In this document: positions 17,894 to 26,044 of the stretch, in pieces
Layout of the letters: the number at the start of each line of letters is the position of its first letter
Numbering within the stretch: position 1 is the stretch's first letter
Assembly (NCBI RefSeq): GCF_006335015.1
Contig: NZ_VDGT01000007.1
Span: 228,704 to 292,703, forward strand
Reading direction: 5' to 3'
Source of the DNA: Streptomyces sedi
GTDB lineage: Bacteria; Actinomycetota; Actinomycetes; Streptomycetales; Streptomycetaceae
DNA: 64,000 bases
Made by a program: the position numbers and the translations under genes
The notes under the pieces: model-generated
What the model saw: only the letters and a program-made list of their open reading frames with translations
Database searches by the model: none
What the model was told of the DNA's origin: nothing

Positions 17894-18703
17894 ATGAGCG
17901 AGGGCAACGAGTCGGCCGGCCGGGTCGCCGTGGTCACGGGGGCGAACTCGGGCATCGGCCGGGCGACGGCCGTCGCCCTGGCGCGGCAGGGGGTGGATGT
18001 CGGGATCGCGTGGTTCGGCGACGCGGCCGGCGCCGAGTCCGCCGCCGCCGAGGTGCGGGCCGAGGGGCGGCGGGCGGAGACCGCCGAGGTCGACCTCCGG
18101 CGGCCCGAGGAGGCCGCCGACGTCGTCGAGGAGCTGGCCGCGCGGTTCGACCGCTGGGACATCCTGGTCAACAACGCGGGCACCGGCGGCGCCCACCCGC
18201 TACTGGACGTCGAACTGCCCGAGGTCCAGCGGGTGTTGAACGTGAACCTGCTGGGTCCGCTGCTGCTCTCCCAGCGGGCGGCGCGCCGGATGATCGCCCA
18301 GGGCGAGGGCGGCGCGATCGTCAACGTCACCAGCGTGCACGAGACCCAGCCCAGGGTCGGCACGGGCCCCTACTGCGCCTCCAAGGGCGGCCTCGGGATG
18401 TTGACCTCCGTGATGGCGCTGGAGCTGGCCGAGCACGGCATCCGGGTCAACGCCGTCGCCCCCGGCGAGATCGCCACCCCGATGAACGGCTACCGGGACG
18501 TCGACGTGCACACCCTGGAGCGCCCCGGTATCCCGCTGCGGCGCCCCGGCGACGCGCGGGAGGTCGCCGAGGTGATCGCGTTCCTCGCCGGCGACCGTGC
18601 CAGCTATGTGACCGGGGCCTCCTGGCCGGTGGACGGCGGGATGCTGCGGATGGGCCCGATCGGCGCCTCCGCGCTGCCCACGGACGAGTGGCGCCACCCG
18701 TGA
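17894..18703 (+). CDS. SDR family oxidoreductase
   Basis: A 269-residue classical short-chain dehydrogenase using NAD(P)H. The cofactor loop is TGANSGIG (about 15-22), followed by NNAG, the catalytic Ser in NVTSVHE, and YCASK (Y160, K164). The C-terminal signature is VNAVAPGEIATPM, then GASWPVDGGM. It resembles the glucose 1-dehydrogenase/3-oxoacyl reductase group, whose members act on many alcohols or ketones. It stands alone with its own leader and converges on the DUF2267 gene. Substrate unknown. Confidence 0.9.
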   Translation: MSEGNESAGRVAVVTGANSGIGRATAVALARQGVDVGIAWFGDAAGAESAAAEVRAEGRRAETAEVDLRRPEEAADVVEELAARFDRWDILVNNAGTGGAHPLLDVELPEVQRVLNVNLLGPLLLSQRAARRMIAQGEGGAIVNVTSVHETQPRVGTGPYCASKGGLGMLTSVMALELAEHGIRVNAVAPGEIATPMNGYRDVDVHTLERPGIPLRRPGDAREVAEVIAFLAGDRASYVTGASWPVDGGMLRMGPIGASALPTDEWRHP

Positions 18704-18707
18704 GCGC

Positions 18708-18725
18708 CCGGCCCGGTCGGGCCGG
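18708..18725. terminator. Short GC hairpin between convergent genes
   Basis: A 7-bp stem (CCGGCCC / GGGCCGG) with a 4-base loop sits between the SDR stop and the DUF2267 stop. It may end transcription from both sides, but it is short and lacks a T-run. Confidence 0.4.
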
Positions 18726-18737
18726 CGCCCGGCCGGG

Positions 18738-19121
18738 TCAGCTCAGCTCCACGTGGCCGAAGAGGTCGGCGTAGCCGGCCGGCAGCTGGCTGATCAGCTT
18801 GTTCATCTCACCGCCTGAGATCTGGTCGGCGATCACCGAGAACACGACCCTGGTGTCCTGTTCCGCGCTCTCCTCGTCCTGCTCGGTCTCCTCCGCGACC
18901 TGGACGACGAACTCCGAGACGCCCCAGGTGCGGGGCGCCGCTCCGGCACCGTCGATGATGTCGGCCAGCGGCGTCGGCAGCTGGTCGGCCAGGTGCCCGG
19001 CCGAGGCGGGCGGCAGCCGTTCGCCGAGGGTGGCGATCACGGCGTCCACGATCTGTTCGGCCTCGTCGGCGGCGTAGTCGCCGCGTTCCCTGACGGTGGC
19101 CATGAAGTCGCCATAGGTCAC
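18738..19121 (-). CDS. DUF2267 domain protein
   Basis: A 127-residue acidic protein with the DUF2267 pattern: FMATVRERGDYAADEAEQIV, LGERLPPASAGHLADQLP, GVSEFVVQVAE and QLPAGYADLFGHVEL. Two helical halves look like a duplication. The function of the family is unknown; members often sit near stress or envelope genes. Start chosen at GTG 19121, with GAGAGGAGAAGG just upstream. It is divergent from the stress-type sigma factor, suggesting shared control. Confidence 0.82.
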   Translation of the reverse strand: MTYGDFMATVRERGDYAADEAEQIVDAVIATLGERLPPASAGHLADQLPTPLADIIDGAGAAPRTWGVSEFVVQVAEETEQDEESAEQDTRVVFSVIADQISGGEMNKLISQLPAGYADLFGHVELS

Positions 19122-19154
19122 GGCCTTCTCCTCTCTCGCTGGGTGGTCTCCCCG

Positions 19155-19179
19155 GTGTTCGGATCGCTCGGCCGGGTAA
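19155..19179 (+). promoter_or_regulatory. Candidate SigB/SigF-type promoter before the sigma factor gene
   Basis: GTGT (19155-19158), 15 bases, then GGGTAA (19174-19179). This fits the Streptomyces SigB-family consensus GNNT-N14-16-GGGTAY at all but the last position. It points to the sigma gene 234 bases downstream, so autoregulation is possible. Based on motif match only. Confidence 0.45.
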
Positions 19180-19212
19180 CCGGTAGGCGTGCCGGATAAC
19201 CACCCGCCGGCC

Positions 19213-19255
19213 GTTTTCCCCGCGTTCCCCGCGTTCCCCGCGTTCCCTCGCGTTC
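19213..19255 (+). repeat. TTCCCCGCG micro-repeat in the sigma factor leader
   Basis: About four head-to-tail copies of a 9-base unit (TTCCCCGCG, last copies degenerate) lie in the leader between the candidate promoter and the sigma gene. No other function seen. Confidence 0.65.
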
Positions 19256-19412
19256 TCCGGCTTTTCCCCGTGCGGGCACCGCGCTCCCCCCGCCTCCGCT
19301 TTCCCGAGATGTGGCTCGGCGTTTTCGCGTGCAGACTGAGAAACAGCGGTCTCTTCCCGTGGCGAGTTTCAGAGCGGAATCGCACGCCCACCCTCACCTG
19401 GGAGAGCATGGA

Positions 19413-20273
19413 ATGAATACGCCAGCACGCCCCCGTAGAAAACGCCATCCGCACGACGACGCACCGGATACCAGCCGGCAGTTCCAACGCATCGCGGAAC
19501 TGCCGCCCTGCCCCGAACGCGAGGCGCTGTACCGGGAAGTCGTCTGCGCCTGGATTCCGATGGCCGACCGCCTGGCCCGCACGTTCAGGGACCGGGGCGA
19601 GGCGCTTGAGGACCTGGAACAGGTGGCGGCGCTCGGACTGGTCAAGGCGGTCCACCGCTACGACCCGGGCCGGGGACGCCCGTTCGAGAGCTATGCCGTG
19701 CCCACCATCGTGGGCGAGGTGAAGCGTCACTTCAGGGACCACATGTGGGGGCTGCACGTGCCCCGCAGGACCCAGGAGTTGCGCAACCGGGTGCGGGCCT
19801 CGGCGCGGCAGCTCAGCTTCCGGCTGGACGACCGGGGGCCAAGCGTGGCGCAGCTGGCCGAGCACAGCGGCCTGACCGAGGACGAGGTCAAGACCGGCCT
19901 GGAGGCGTTGGACAGCTACAGCACGCTGTCCCTCAACGCCGAACTGCCGGGCGCCGACGGCGACTACTCGCTGCTGGACACCCTGGGCAGCCCGGAACCC
20001 GGCTTCGACCGGGTGGTGGACCGGGAGGCGGTGCGCAGCCCGCTGCGCGCGCTGCCGGAACGGGAACGGCACATTCTCTATCTGCGGTACTTCCACGGCA
20101 TGACGCAGAGCAGGATCGCGGCCCAGCTGGGCATCTCGCAGATGCATGTGTCGCGGCTGCTCAACCGCGCCTGCGAGCGGGTGCGCGCGGAGATCGGCGA
20201 GACCGTTCCACCGGACACGGCGGCCACCGCCACCACGCGGCGCGAGCCGCAGACCGCCGAGGCCCGCGGGTAA
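19413..20273 (+). CDS. SigB/SigF-family RNA polymerase sigma factor
   Basis: A 286-residue group 3 sigma factor that redirects RNA polymerase to stress or developmental promoters. Region 2 contains DLEQVAALGLVKAVHRYDP, then FESYAVPTIVGEVKRHFRD; region 3 is SVAQLAEHSGLTEDEV; region 4 has RERHILYLRYFHGMTQSRIA and the HTH GISQMHVSRLL. ATG at 19413 has GGAGAG in front; an in-frame opening from 19311 runs through the leader and is not the start. No anti-sigma or anti-anti-sigma gene is adjacent, which is common for Streptomyces members of this group. A candidate own-type promoter lies upstream. Confidence 0.93.
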   Translation: MNTPARPRRKRHPHDDAPDTSRQFQRIAELPPCPEREALYREVVCAWIPMADRLARTFRDRGEALEDLEQVAALGLVKAVHRYDPGRGRPFESYAVPTIVGEVKRHFRDHMWGLHVPRRTQELRNRVRASARQLSFRLDDRGPSVAQLAEHSGLTEDEVKTGLEALDSYSTLSLNAELPGADGDYSLLDTLGSPEPGFDRVVDREAVRSPLRALPERERHILYLRYFHGMTQSRIAAQLGISQMHVSRLLNRACERVRAEIGETVPPDTAATATTRREPQTAEARG

Positions 20274-20293
20274 CGGGCCGGCGAGACCGTCGG

Positions 20294-20336
20294 CCGAGCG
20301 GCCGGTCACCCCCCGGAGGGGCGGCCGGCCGCTCGG
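20294..20336 (+). terminator. Strong hairpin after the sigma factor gene
   Basis: Perfect 12-bp stem CCGAGCGGCCGG / CCGGCCGCTCGG with a 19-base loop, about 20 bases after the stop. It probably ends the sigma transcript before the GT9 gene. Confidence 0.75.
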
Positions 20337-20395
20337 TGTGGGACGGTCCGCGCCGCGCCCGTTTGCGCCGGCCCGATCGGGCAACTCGGGCGGCC

Positions 20396-21412
20396 ATGAG
20401 CGCAGCCCCCCGCACCCTGCTGGTGCGGCTCGACGGCGCCGGCGACGTGCTGTTGACGGGCCCGGCCGTCCGGGCGGTGGCGGCCGGCTCCTCGCACACC
20501 ACGCTGCTGTGCGGCCCGCGCGGCGCGGCGGCCGGCCGGCTGCTGCCCGGCGTGGACGAGGTGTGCGTCTACGACGCGCCCGAGATCTGCCTCTCGCCGC
20601 CGGGCGTGCGACGTTCCACGGTGAACGAGCTGGTGGAACGGCTGGCCGCCCGGCGCTTCGAGCGGGCCCTGGTCTTCGCCTCGCACGGGCGGAGCCCGCT
20701 GCCGGCCGCCCTGCTGCCGCGGCTGGCCGGGGTGCCGTGGGTGGCCGCCGACTGCGAGCCGGGGCCCGACCGGCTGCTCCAGCTGCGCCATCGCAGGGCG
20801 GAGCGCCGCCACGAGGCGGAGGCCGCCCTCGACCTGGCGCGGGTGGCCGGCTTCCCCCCGCCCCCGAGCGACGACGGCGCGCTCGCCGTCACCGGCCACG
20901 AGCCGGCCGAGGAACTGACCGGGCCGGCTCCGTACCTGGTGGTCCACCCCGGCGGCTCCTGGTCCTCGGCCGACGCGGAGCGGGTCGTCGCCGCGCTCGC
21001 CGAGGCCGGGCACCGGGTGATGGTGACGGGCGACGCCGACGAACGGGAGCTGACCCGGCGGGTCGCCGGCCGCCACGGCTGCGACCTGGGCGGACGCACC
21101 GGGCTGCCGCGCCTCGCCGGGGTGCTGGCCGGCGCCACCGCGCTCGTCGCCCGCTCGACCGGCCCGACCCAACTGGCGGCGGCGCTGGGCACCCCGGTGG
21201 TCTGCCTGGACACCGGCCGAAGCCTGCCCTACCGCTCGCCCCACGTGACGCTGCACGAGTCGGCGCCCCCGACGGAGCTGCTGGCGGCGCTGGCCGCGCT
21301 GCGCGATCCCCCCGGTCAGGCGGGTCCCCGCCAGGCGGATCCCGGTCAGGCGGATCCCGGTCAGGCGGATCCCGGTGAGGCGGGTCGCCGGGTGCGGCAC
21401 GGCGGTGGGTGA
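20396..21412 (+). CDS. Glycosyltransferase family 9 (heptosyltransferase-like)
   Basis: A 338-residue GT-B-fold protein. The N-terminus LLVRLDGAGDVLLTGPAVR matches the GT9/ADP-heptosyltransferase pattern. The second half has YLVVHPGGSW and the donor-site region ARSTGPTQLAAALGTPVVCL. In actinomycetes such genes often sit in glycan or secondary-metabolite sugar clusters, but none is next to this one. The C-terminal 40 residues are unusual: 15-bp DNA repeats encode repeated ADPGQ units (21313-21377), probably a disordered tail that varies in length. Start is ATG 20396; a longer in-frame opening upstream is antisense shadow. Confidence 0.85.
   Translation: MSAAPRTLLVRLDGAGDVLLTGPAVRAVAAGSSHTTLLCGPRGAAAGRLLPGVDEVCVYDAPEICLSPPGVRRSTVNELVERLAARRFERALVFASHGRSPLPAALLPRLAGVPWVAADCEPGPDRLLQLRHRRAERRHEAEAALDLARVAGFPPPPSDDGALAVTGHEPAEELTGPAPYLVVHPGGSWSSADAERVVAALAEAGHRVMVTGDADERELTRRVAGRHGCDLGGRTGLPRLAGVLAGATALVARSTGPTQLAAALGTPVVCLDTGRSLPYRSPHVTLHESAPPTELLAALAALRDPPGQAGPRQADPGQADPGQADPGEAGRRVRHGGG
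21313..21377 (+). repeat. 15-bp coding tandem repeat in the GT9 tail
   Basis: Units like CGGATCCCGGTCAGG run head to tail about 4-5 times, the outer ones degenerate. They encode the ADPGQ repeats at the C-terminus and could expand or contract without shifting the frame. Confidence 0.8.
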
Positions 21413-21414
21413 GC

Positions 21415-21520
21415 CCCGGGGTGCCCCGCGCCCCGGGCGGGGGTGTGGGCGTGGTCGGTCAGGCGCCGGCCGACGCCGGCGGTAGCGGCCCTGTGAGGGG
21501 CGCGGGAACGGCCCGCCGTG
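21415..21520 (-). repeat. Degenerate, inverted copy of the hairpin repeat
   Basis: TGTGGGCGTGGTCGGTCAGG (21444-21463) is the reverse complement of a phrase in array A spacers (around 6094-6116). GGGGCGCGGGAACGG follows at about 21497. This is a decayed single copy in the gap between two convergent genes, and nothing else is seen there. Confidence 0.6.
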
Positions 21521-21538
21521 CCCGGGGAACGGCCGCCG

Positions 21539-22855
21539 TCAGGGATGGTCGGCGCGGAAGACGCGGGCCAGCTCCGGCGAGGCCGTGTCCAGCGGGACGG
21601 AACCGGAGCGGACCATGCCCAGCTGCACCGTCTGCCGGGTCAGCACCGCGTCCAGCAGCCAGTCCGCGCCGACCCGCACGCGGTTCCCCGGCATCGACAT
21701 CAGGTGGTACCCGCGGGTCACCGCCCCGGCCAGCGGGCCGGAGAGCGCCGCGCCCAGCGGGTTGGCCGCGCCCTGCACTCCGCCGAGGTCGACGGCGAAG
21801 CCCAGGTCGTGGTGCTCGTAGGGGCGTCGTTCGGCGAGGCCGAGCCGGGCCGCCACGTTGCGGGCCGCCGTCTTCCCCTGTCGCCAGGCGTGCTGCGCGG
21901 TCATGGGGGTGAACTGGCCCTCCCTGGTCAGGTCGGGCACGGCCGCCGCGTCACCGGCGGCGAAGACCTCGGGGTGGTCCGGCACGTTCAGATGGCTGTC
22001 CACCACCAGCCGGCCGCGTTCGGTGTCCAGGCCCAGGTCGGCCACGAGCGGGTCGGGGCGCACCCCGACGCACCACACCAGCGTCCTGGAGGGGACGAAC
22101 TCGCCGTCGTCGAGCAGCACCCCGTCGCGGGTGGCCTCCTTGATCGACATGCCCATGCGCACGTCGACGCCTCGGCGGCGCAGCACCCGGTCCGCTGTCC
22201 CGCCGAGCCGTTCGTCCAGCTCGGGCAGGACCCGGTCGGCGATGTCCAGCAGCAGCCACCGGGGCTTGACCCACTCCCCCGGGCGTTCGGCGCGCATCAC
22301 CGCGTCGGCGAACATCGCGCCCTGCGCGGCGACCTCGGTACCCGTGTAGCCGGCGCCGACGACGACGAACGTCGCCCGTGCCCTTCGCTCCTCCGGGTCG
22401 GGCTCGTGGGCCGCCATCTCCAGCTGCCGCACCACGTGGTCACGCAGGTAGAGCGCCTCCGGCAGGCCCCGGAAGCCGTGGGCGTGCTCGGCGACGCCGG
22501 GGATGGGCAACAGCCGGTTCACGCTGCCGACGGAGAGGATCAGCATGTCGTAGCCCAGCTCGCCGGGCCGGTCCTCGGGGTCGCGGTAGTGCACGGTGCG
22601 GGCGTCGAGGTCCACCCGCGTCGCCTCGCCCAGCACCAGCCGGGAGTGCGGCAGGGTCCCGGTCAGCGAGACGCTGACCCGCCGCGGCTCCAGGACCCCG
22701 GCGGCCACCTGGGGCAGCAGCGGGAGGTAGAGAAAGTAGTCGGTGGGGTTGAGCAGGACCACCTCGACGTGTCGTCGCGCGGTCCGGTTCAGGGCCCGGG
22801 CGGCCCGGTATCCGGCGAATCCCGCTCCGACGATCACCACTCGGGTCCGCTTCAT
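21539..22855 (-). CDS. NAD(P)/FAD-dependent oxidoreductase, NDH-2-like
   Basis: A 438-residue flavoprotein resembling type II NADH dehydrogenases, which pass electrons from NADH to quinone at the inner membrane without pumping protons. The FAD-binding start is VVIVGAGFAGYRAARAL (about 5-21). FLYLPLLPQVAAGVLEPR follows, then the NAD(H) loop VVVGAGYTGTEVA and the second FAD motif EVFAAGDAAAVPDL. AQHAWRQGKTAARNV is typical of the group. Start at ATG 22855 has GGAGGTGGAG just upstream, which decides it against the much longer open frame. Single gene, divergent from the serine hydrolase. Confidence 0.88.
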   Translation of the reverse strand: MKRTRVVIVGAGFAGYRAARALNRTARRHVEVVLLNPTDYFLYLPLLPQVAAGVLEPRRVSVSLTGTLPHSRLVLGEATRVDLDARTVHYRDPEDRPGELGYDMLILSVGSVNRLLPIPGVAEHAHGFRGLPEALYLRDHVVRQLEMAAHEPDPEERRARATFVVVGAGYTGTEVAAQGAMFADAVMRAERPGEWVKPRWLLLDIADRVLPELDERLGGTADRVLRRRGVDVRMGMSIKEATRDGVLLDDGEFVPSRTLVWCVGVRPDPLVADLGLDTERGRLVVDSHLNVPDHPEVFAAGDAAAVPDLTREGQFTPMTAQHAWRQGKTAARNVAARLGLAERRPYEHHDLGFAVDLGGVQGAANPLGAALSGPLAGAVTRGYHLMSMPGNRVRVGADWLLDAVLTRQTVQLGMVRSGSVPLDTASPELARVFRADHP

Positions 22856-23211
22856 GCTCCACCTCCAGGGGGCACCGACAGATGTGCCGCCGCCGAGTAC
22901 CCGCCCGAGGGGCCGCCCATGCGGCCGGCGGGCGACCGAAACGCCCGGGCCGGCGGGGCCGGCCGCCACCGCGCCCGACCGGCGCGCGCCCCCGTGCGCA
23001 CACGGCCGTGTGCGCGCCCGCCAACGCGCCTGGCCGCTCCGCACGTTGGCCCACTCCTCACGGAGGAGGCGCGCGTCCGGGGGTCGATCGACCCGTGCAG
23101 CCGGCTCGGGGTCCGAATCCCCCTCCGGCAGGAGGAAATTCACTCCGCGAACTGGGCAGAATGGACCAGCTCAAGCCACACGACCGCCCCCGACAAGAGG
23201 AAGGAGCAGGC
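22856..23211. other. Divergent intergenic region with a 20-bp perfect palindrome
   Basis: The gap between the divergent oxidoreductase and serine hydrolase genes contains GCGCACACGGCCGTGTGCGC at 22996-23015, a perfect palindrome that could be a regulator site for either gene. A second palindrome, GGGTCGATCGACCC, is near 23080-23093. A T-arm-like stretch lies at 23105-23121 but no tRNA can be folded. No clear promoter or gene was seen. Confidence 0.5.
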
Positions 23212-24504
23212 GTGACCGCCTCCTCCCGACGCCCGCGGCGCACCACATGGACGGCGGGCGCGGCCTCCGCCGCGCTCTGCCTGGGCGCCCTGACCGTTCC
23301 CACCGCCTCGGCCCAGTCCGCCGCGGAGCCCGACGCGTCGCGCCTGGACGGCGCGCTCGCCGGGATACCCGCCGCCGGCGCGCCCGGCGCCTACGGCGCC
23401 GCCCAGGACGGCGACGGCCGGTGGACCGGCGCGGCCGGCGTCGCCGACGTGGCCGAGGAGATCCCGGCCGAGGCCGACTCCCGGCACCGCATCGGCAGCA
23501 TCACCAAGAGCTTCGTCTCGATCGCGGTGCTCCAGCAGGTCGCCGAGGGCACCGTGGAGCTGGACGGGCTCGCGGCCGACTACCTGCCGGCCGGCACCCT
23601 GCCCGACTCGCTGAGCGAGGGGGTCACGGTACGGATGCTGCTGAACCACACCAGCGGCATCGGCGACTACGTGCACGTGGCCTTCCCCTCGCTGCGGAAC
23701 CCCTCGCCGGAGAGCCTGGAGGAGCACCGCTACCGCGAGCTGGCGCCGGAGGACCTGGTGGAGATGGGGCTCTCCGCCCCCCGCACCGGCGATCCGGGGG
23801 AGCGCAACTCCTACTCCAACACCAACTACATCCTCGCCGGGCTGCTGCTGAGCGAGGTCACCGGCGTCTCCGTCGAGGAGTACGTCACCGAGCACGTGAT
23901 CGAACGCGCCGGTCTCGACGAGACCTTCTTCCCCGACTCGCCCGAGCTGCCGGCCCCGCACGCCCGGCTCTACGACCCGCTGCACGGCACCGAGGAGCCG
24001 CCCGGCGGCGACTACACGGAGTACGACATGTCGTGGGCCGGCGCCGCCGGTGCGCTGGTCTCCACGATGACGGACCTCAACGAGTACCAACGAGCGCTCT
24101 TCAGCGGCGAGTTGCTGCCCGACGAGCAGCTGGCCGAGATGCTGGAGACGGTCCCGATGCTCGACGGGAACGGCAACGCGGTCGGCTCCTACGGCCTCGG
24201 CGTGTACGAGGTCGAACTCCCCTGCGGCACCTTCTGGGGGCACGACGGTGTCGTCTGGGGCGCGAGCACCCTCGCGTTCTCCAGCGAGGACGGCGAGCGT
24301 CAGGCGTCGATCGGCTACAACGTGACGCACTACCAGACCATCGCCGAGGACGGCACGCTCAACCCCCATCCGGTGGACGCCGCCGTGGTCCGCTACTTCG
24401 ACGAGGCGCTCTGCGGCACCGACAGCGAGCCGCTGTCGGACGAGAAGCTGCGCCAGGTCCAACTGTCGCTTGAGAACGTCGGCTTGAGCCGCTCGCTCGG
24501 CTGA
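23212..24504 (+). CDS. Secreted serine hydrolase (class C beta-lactamase/DD-carboxypeptidase family)
   Basis: A 430-residue exported enzyme. The signal peptide covers residues about 1-35 (Arg-rich start, hydrophobic core, cut near ASA-QS). The active-site SxxK is SITK (about 93-96), followed by LLNHTSGIGDY, the YxN motif SYSNTNY, and WGHDG in place of the KTG box. The family includes D-Ala-D-Ala peptidases, esterases and class C beta-lactamases; the HDG box favours a peptidase or esterase of the Streptomyces R61 type. GTG at 23212 follows AAGAGGAAGGAG. A strong terminator follows. It may trim cell-wall peptides outside the cell. Confidence 0.9.
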   Translation: MTASSRRPRRTTWTAGAASAALCLGALTVPTASAQSAAEPDASRLDGALAGIPAAGAPGAYGAAQDGDGRWTGAAGVADVAEEIPAEADSRHRIGSITKSFVSIAVLQQVAEGTVELDGLAADYLPAGTLPDSLSEGVTVRMLLNHTSGIGDYVHVAFPSLRNPSPESLEEHRYRELAPEDLVEMGLSAPRTGDPGERNSYSNTNYILAGLLLSEVTGVSVEEYVTEHVIERAGLDETFFPDSPELPAPHARLYDPLHGTEEPPGGDYTEYDMSWAGAAGALVSTMTDLNEYQRALFSGELLPDEQLAEMLETVPMLDGNGNAVGSYGLGVYEVELPCGTFWGHDGVVWGASTLAFSSEDGERQASIGYNVTHYQTIAEDGTLNPHPVDAAVVRYFDEALCGTDSEPLSDEKLRQVQLSLENVGLSRSLG

Positions 24505-24531
24505 CGCCGCGTCAGTTCTGATCGGCACCAC

Positions 24532-24585
24532 CCGGGAGGGGTGGCGCGGTCGGGCCCCGTGCCCCGGCCGCGCCACCCCTCCCGG
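24532..24585 (+). terminator. 18-bp perfect hairpin after the serine hydrolase
   Basis: CCGGGAGGGGTGGCGCGG and its exact complement are separated by 18 bases, 28 bases after the stop. It isolates the hydrolase from the mannoside operon. Confidence 0.82.
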
Positions 24586-24669
24586 CGTGTCGGGCGGCAT
24601 GTCGGCACCGATCACTCCATGCCACCGTCAATCACGGTAAATCACCGACAGTCGCCCGTTGCACGACTC

Positions 24670-24699
24670 TTGACACCCCGACCGCGGCGGCAGCAAGCT
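24670..24699 (+). promoter_or_regulatory. Promoter of the mannoside operon
   Basis: TTGACA (24670-24675), 18 bases, then CAAGCT (24694-24699). The -35 is perfect and the -10 is weak. Transcription would start near 24706, right at the LacI-type operator. Confidence 0.5.
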
Positions 24700-24708
24700 G
24701 CTCGACAT

Positions 24709-24724
24709 GTGTTAACGATAACAC
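24709..24724. promoter_or_regulatory. LacI-family operator for the mannoside operon
   Basis: GTGTTAACGATAACAC has perfect 6-bp arms (GTGTTA/TAACAC) around ACGA, the size and form of LacI/GalR operators. It lies at the predicted transcription start, 19 bases before the first gene. The LacI gene at the end of the same operon is the likely binder. Confidence 0.72.
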
Positions 24725-24742
24725 TCAGCCCGGGAGCCGCTT

Positions 24743-26044
24743 ATGCCCGCACGCAGCCACGCCCTCCACCGCCCCCCGCCGCTGGCCCGACGGACCCTGC
24801 TGACGGCCGCGACCGCCGGTCTGCTCGCCACGGCCTGCGGCTCCGCGATGAGCCAGCCGGCGGGAAAGGTCGCCCTGCACGGCGACAACAACGACTGGCG
24901 CGAACCGCTCGTCCGGGCCGGGGACGCGATGCGCTCGGTGGCCGGCGTCGAACTGGTCCCCGAGGTGATCCCCTCCATGGAGTCGTTCGAGCAGATCGTC
25001 AAGTCCTCGCTACGCACCCGCAAGACGCCCGACATGCTCAAGTACTGGTCCGGCTACCGGCTGATGGACCTGGCCCGCACGGGAGGGATCGAGGAGCTGA
25101 CCGGCGCCTGGGACACCGCCGAGTCCGCGGGGTGGGTCGACCCGACGCTGCGGCCGGCCTTCACCTACCGGGACCGGGTGTACGGGCTGCCGATGAACCT
25201 GACCTACTGGGTCTTCTTCCACAACACCGAGGTCTTCGCCGACCTCGGCCTGCGCGCCCCCACCACCTGGCCGGAGTTCCTGGACGCCTGCGCCGCGCTC
25301 AAGGCCGCCGGGATCACCCCACTGCACGCCACCACGGACGGCCGATGGCCCGCGTTCATCTGGTTCATGGAGGTGCTCAGCCGCCAGGACCCCGACTTCT
25401 ACGAGGGGTTGATGAACGGACGCGAGCGCTACACCGACCCGCGCGCCGAGCGGGCGCTGACCACGATCGCGGAGTTCGCCGACAACGACTGGTTCACCGC
25501 GCTGGACACCAACCACGTGGACGCCGCCGCCTCCGTGGTCCGCGGCAGCCTCGGCATGATGCCGGGCGGCACCTTCATGACGCCGAACCTGATCAACGCC
25601 GGCGGCGAACCGGGCCGCGACATCGACGCGTTCGTGCTGCCGATGGCCCGGGCGGAGACACCGCCCGCCGTGATCTTCGAGTCCAGCGCGCTGGTGTGCA
25701 CCGTCAAGGGGCCCGACCGCGAGGAGGCGTTGGAGGCCGCGGCGGCATGGCTGCACCCCGAGGTGGCCGGCGCGTTCAGCTCCACCCTCCAGGACGGCTC
25801 GCCCAACCCCGGGGTGGCGCCCGCCAATCCGCTGCTGGACGGCGTCGTGAGCACCGTGCGGGAGCGGGGGGCGCGCATGCTCAACCGCTTCTGGGAGCTG
25901 GGCCCGCCGGAGCTGGTCGAGGCCACCGTCGACGACCTGGCGGGCTTTCTGCTCAACCCGTCGTCGGCCCGTTCCACGCTCGCCACGATGCAGGAACGCG
26001 CCGACGACGCCTGGCAGGTCTGGCGGGAGGCGGAGAAGTCGTGA
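24743..26044 (+). CDS. ABC sugar transporter, substrate-binding lipoprotein
   Basis: A 433-residue extracellular solute-binding protein (family 1). The N-terminus is an Arg-rich signal with a lipobox (LLATAC, Cys about 33), so it is lipid-anchored outside the membrane. The mature part has the cluster-B fold pattern, e.g. RTRKTPDMLKYWSGYRLMDL and GLPMNLTYWVFFHNTEVF. The gene overlaps the first permease by 4 bases. With a GH38 mannosidase, mannose-6-phosphate isomerase and ROK kinase in the same operon, it probably binds mannose-containing oligosaccharides (inference). No ATPase is in the operon; Streptomyces sugar importers usually share the MsiK ATPase. Confidence 0.92.
   Translation: MPARSHALHRPPPLARRTLLTAATAGLLATACGSAMSQPAGKVALHGDNNDWREPLVRAGDAMRSVAGVELVPEVIPSMESFEQIVKSSLRTRKTPDMLKYWSGYRLMDLARTGGIEELTGAWDTAESAGWVDPTLRPAFTYRDRVYGLPMNLTYWVFFHNTEVFADLGLRAPTTWPEFLDACAALKAAGITPLHATTDGRWPAFIWFMEVLSRQDPDFYEGLMNGRERYTDPRAERALTTIAEFADNDWFTALDTNHVDAAASVVRGSLGMMPGGTFMTPNLINAGGEPGRDIDAFVLPMARAETPPAVIFESSALVCTVKGPDREEALEAAAAWLHPEVAGAFSSTLQDGSPNPGVAPANPLLDGVVSTVRERGARMLNRFWELGPPELVEATVDDLAGFLLNPSSARSTLATMQERADDAWQVWREAEKS

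Noticed and set aside
23041..23130. T-arm-like stretch (GGGGTCCGAATCCCC) resembling a tRNA gene end
   Set aside because: No matching acceptor stem, anticodon arm or D-arm could be drawn; probably chance or a tRNA remnant.
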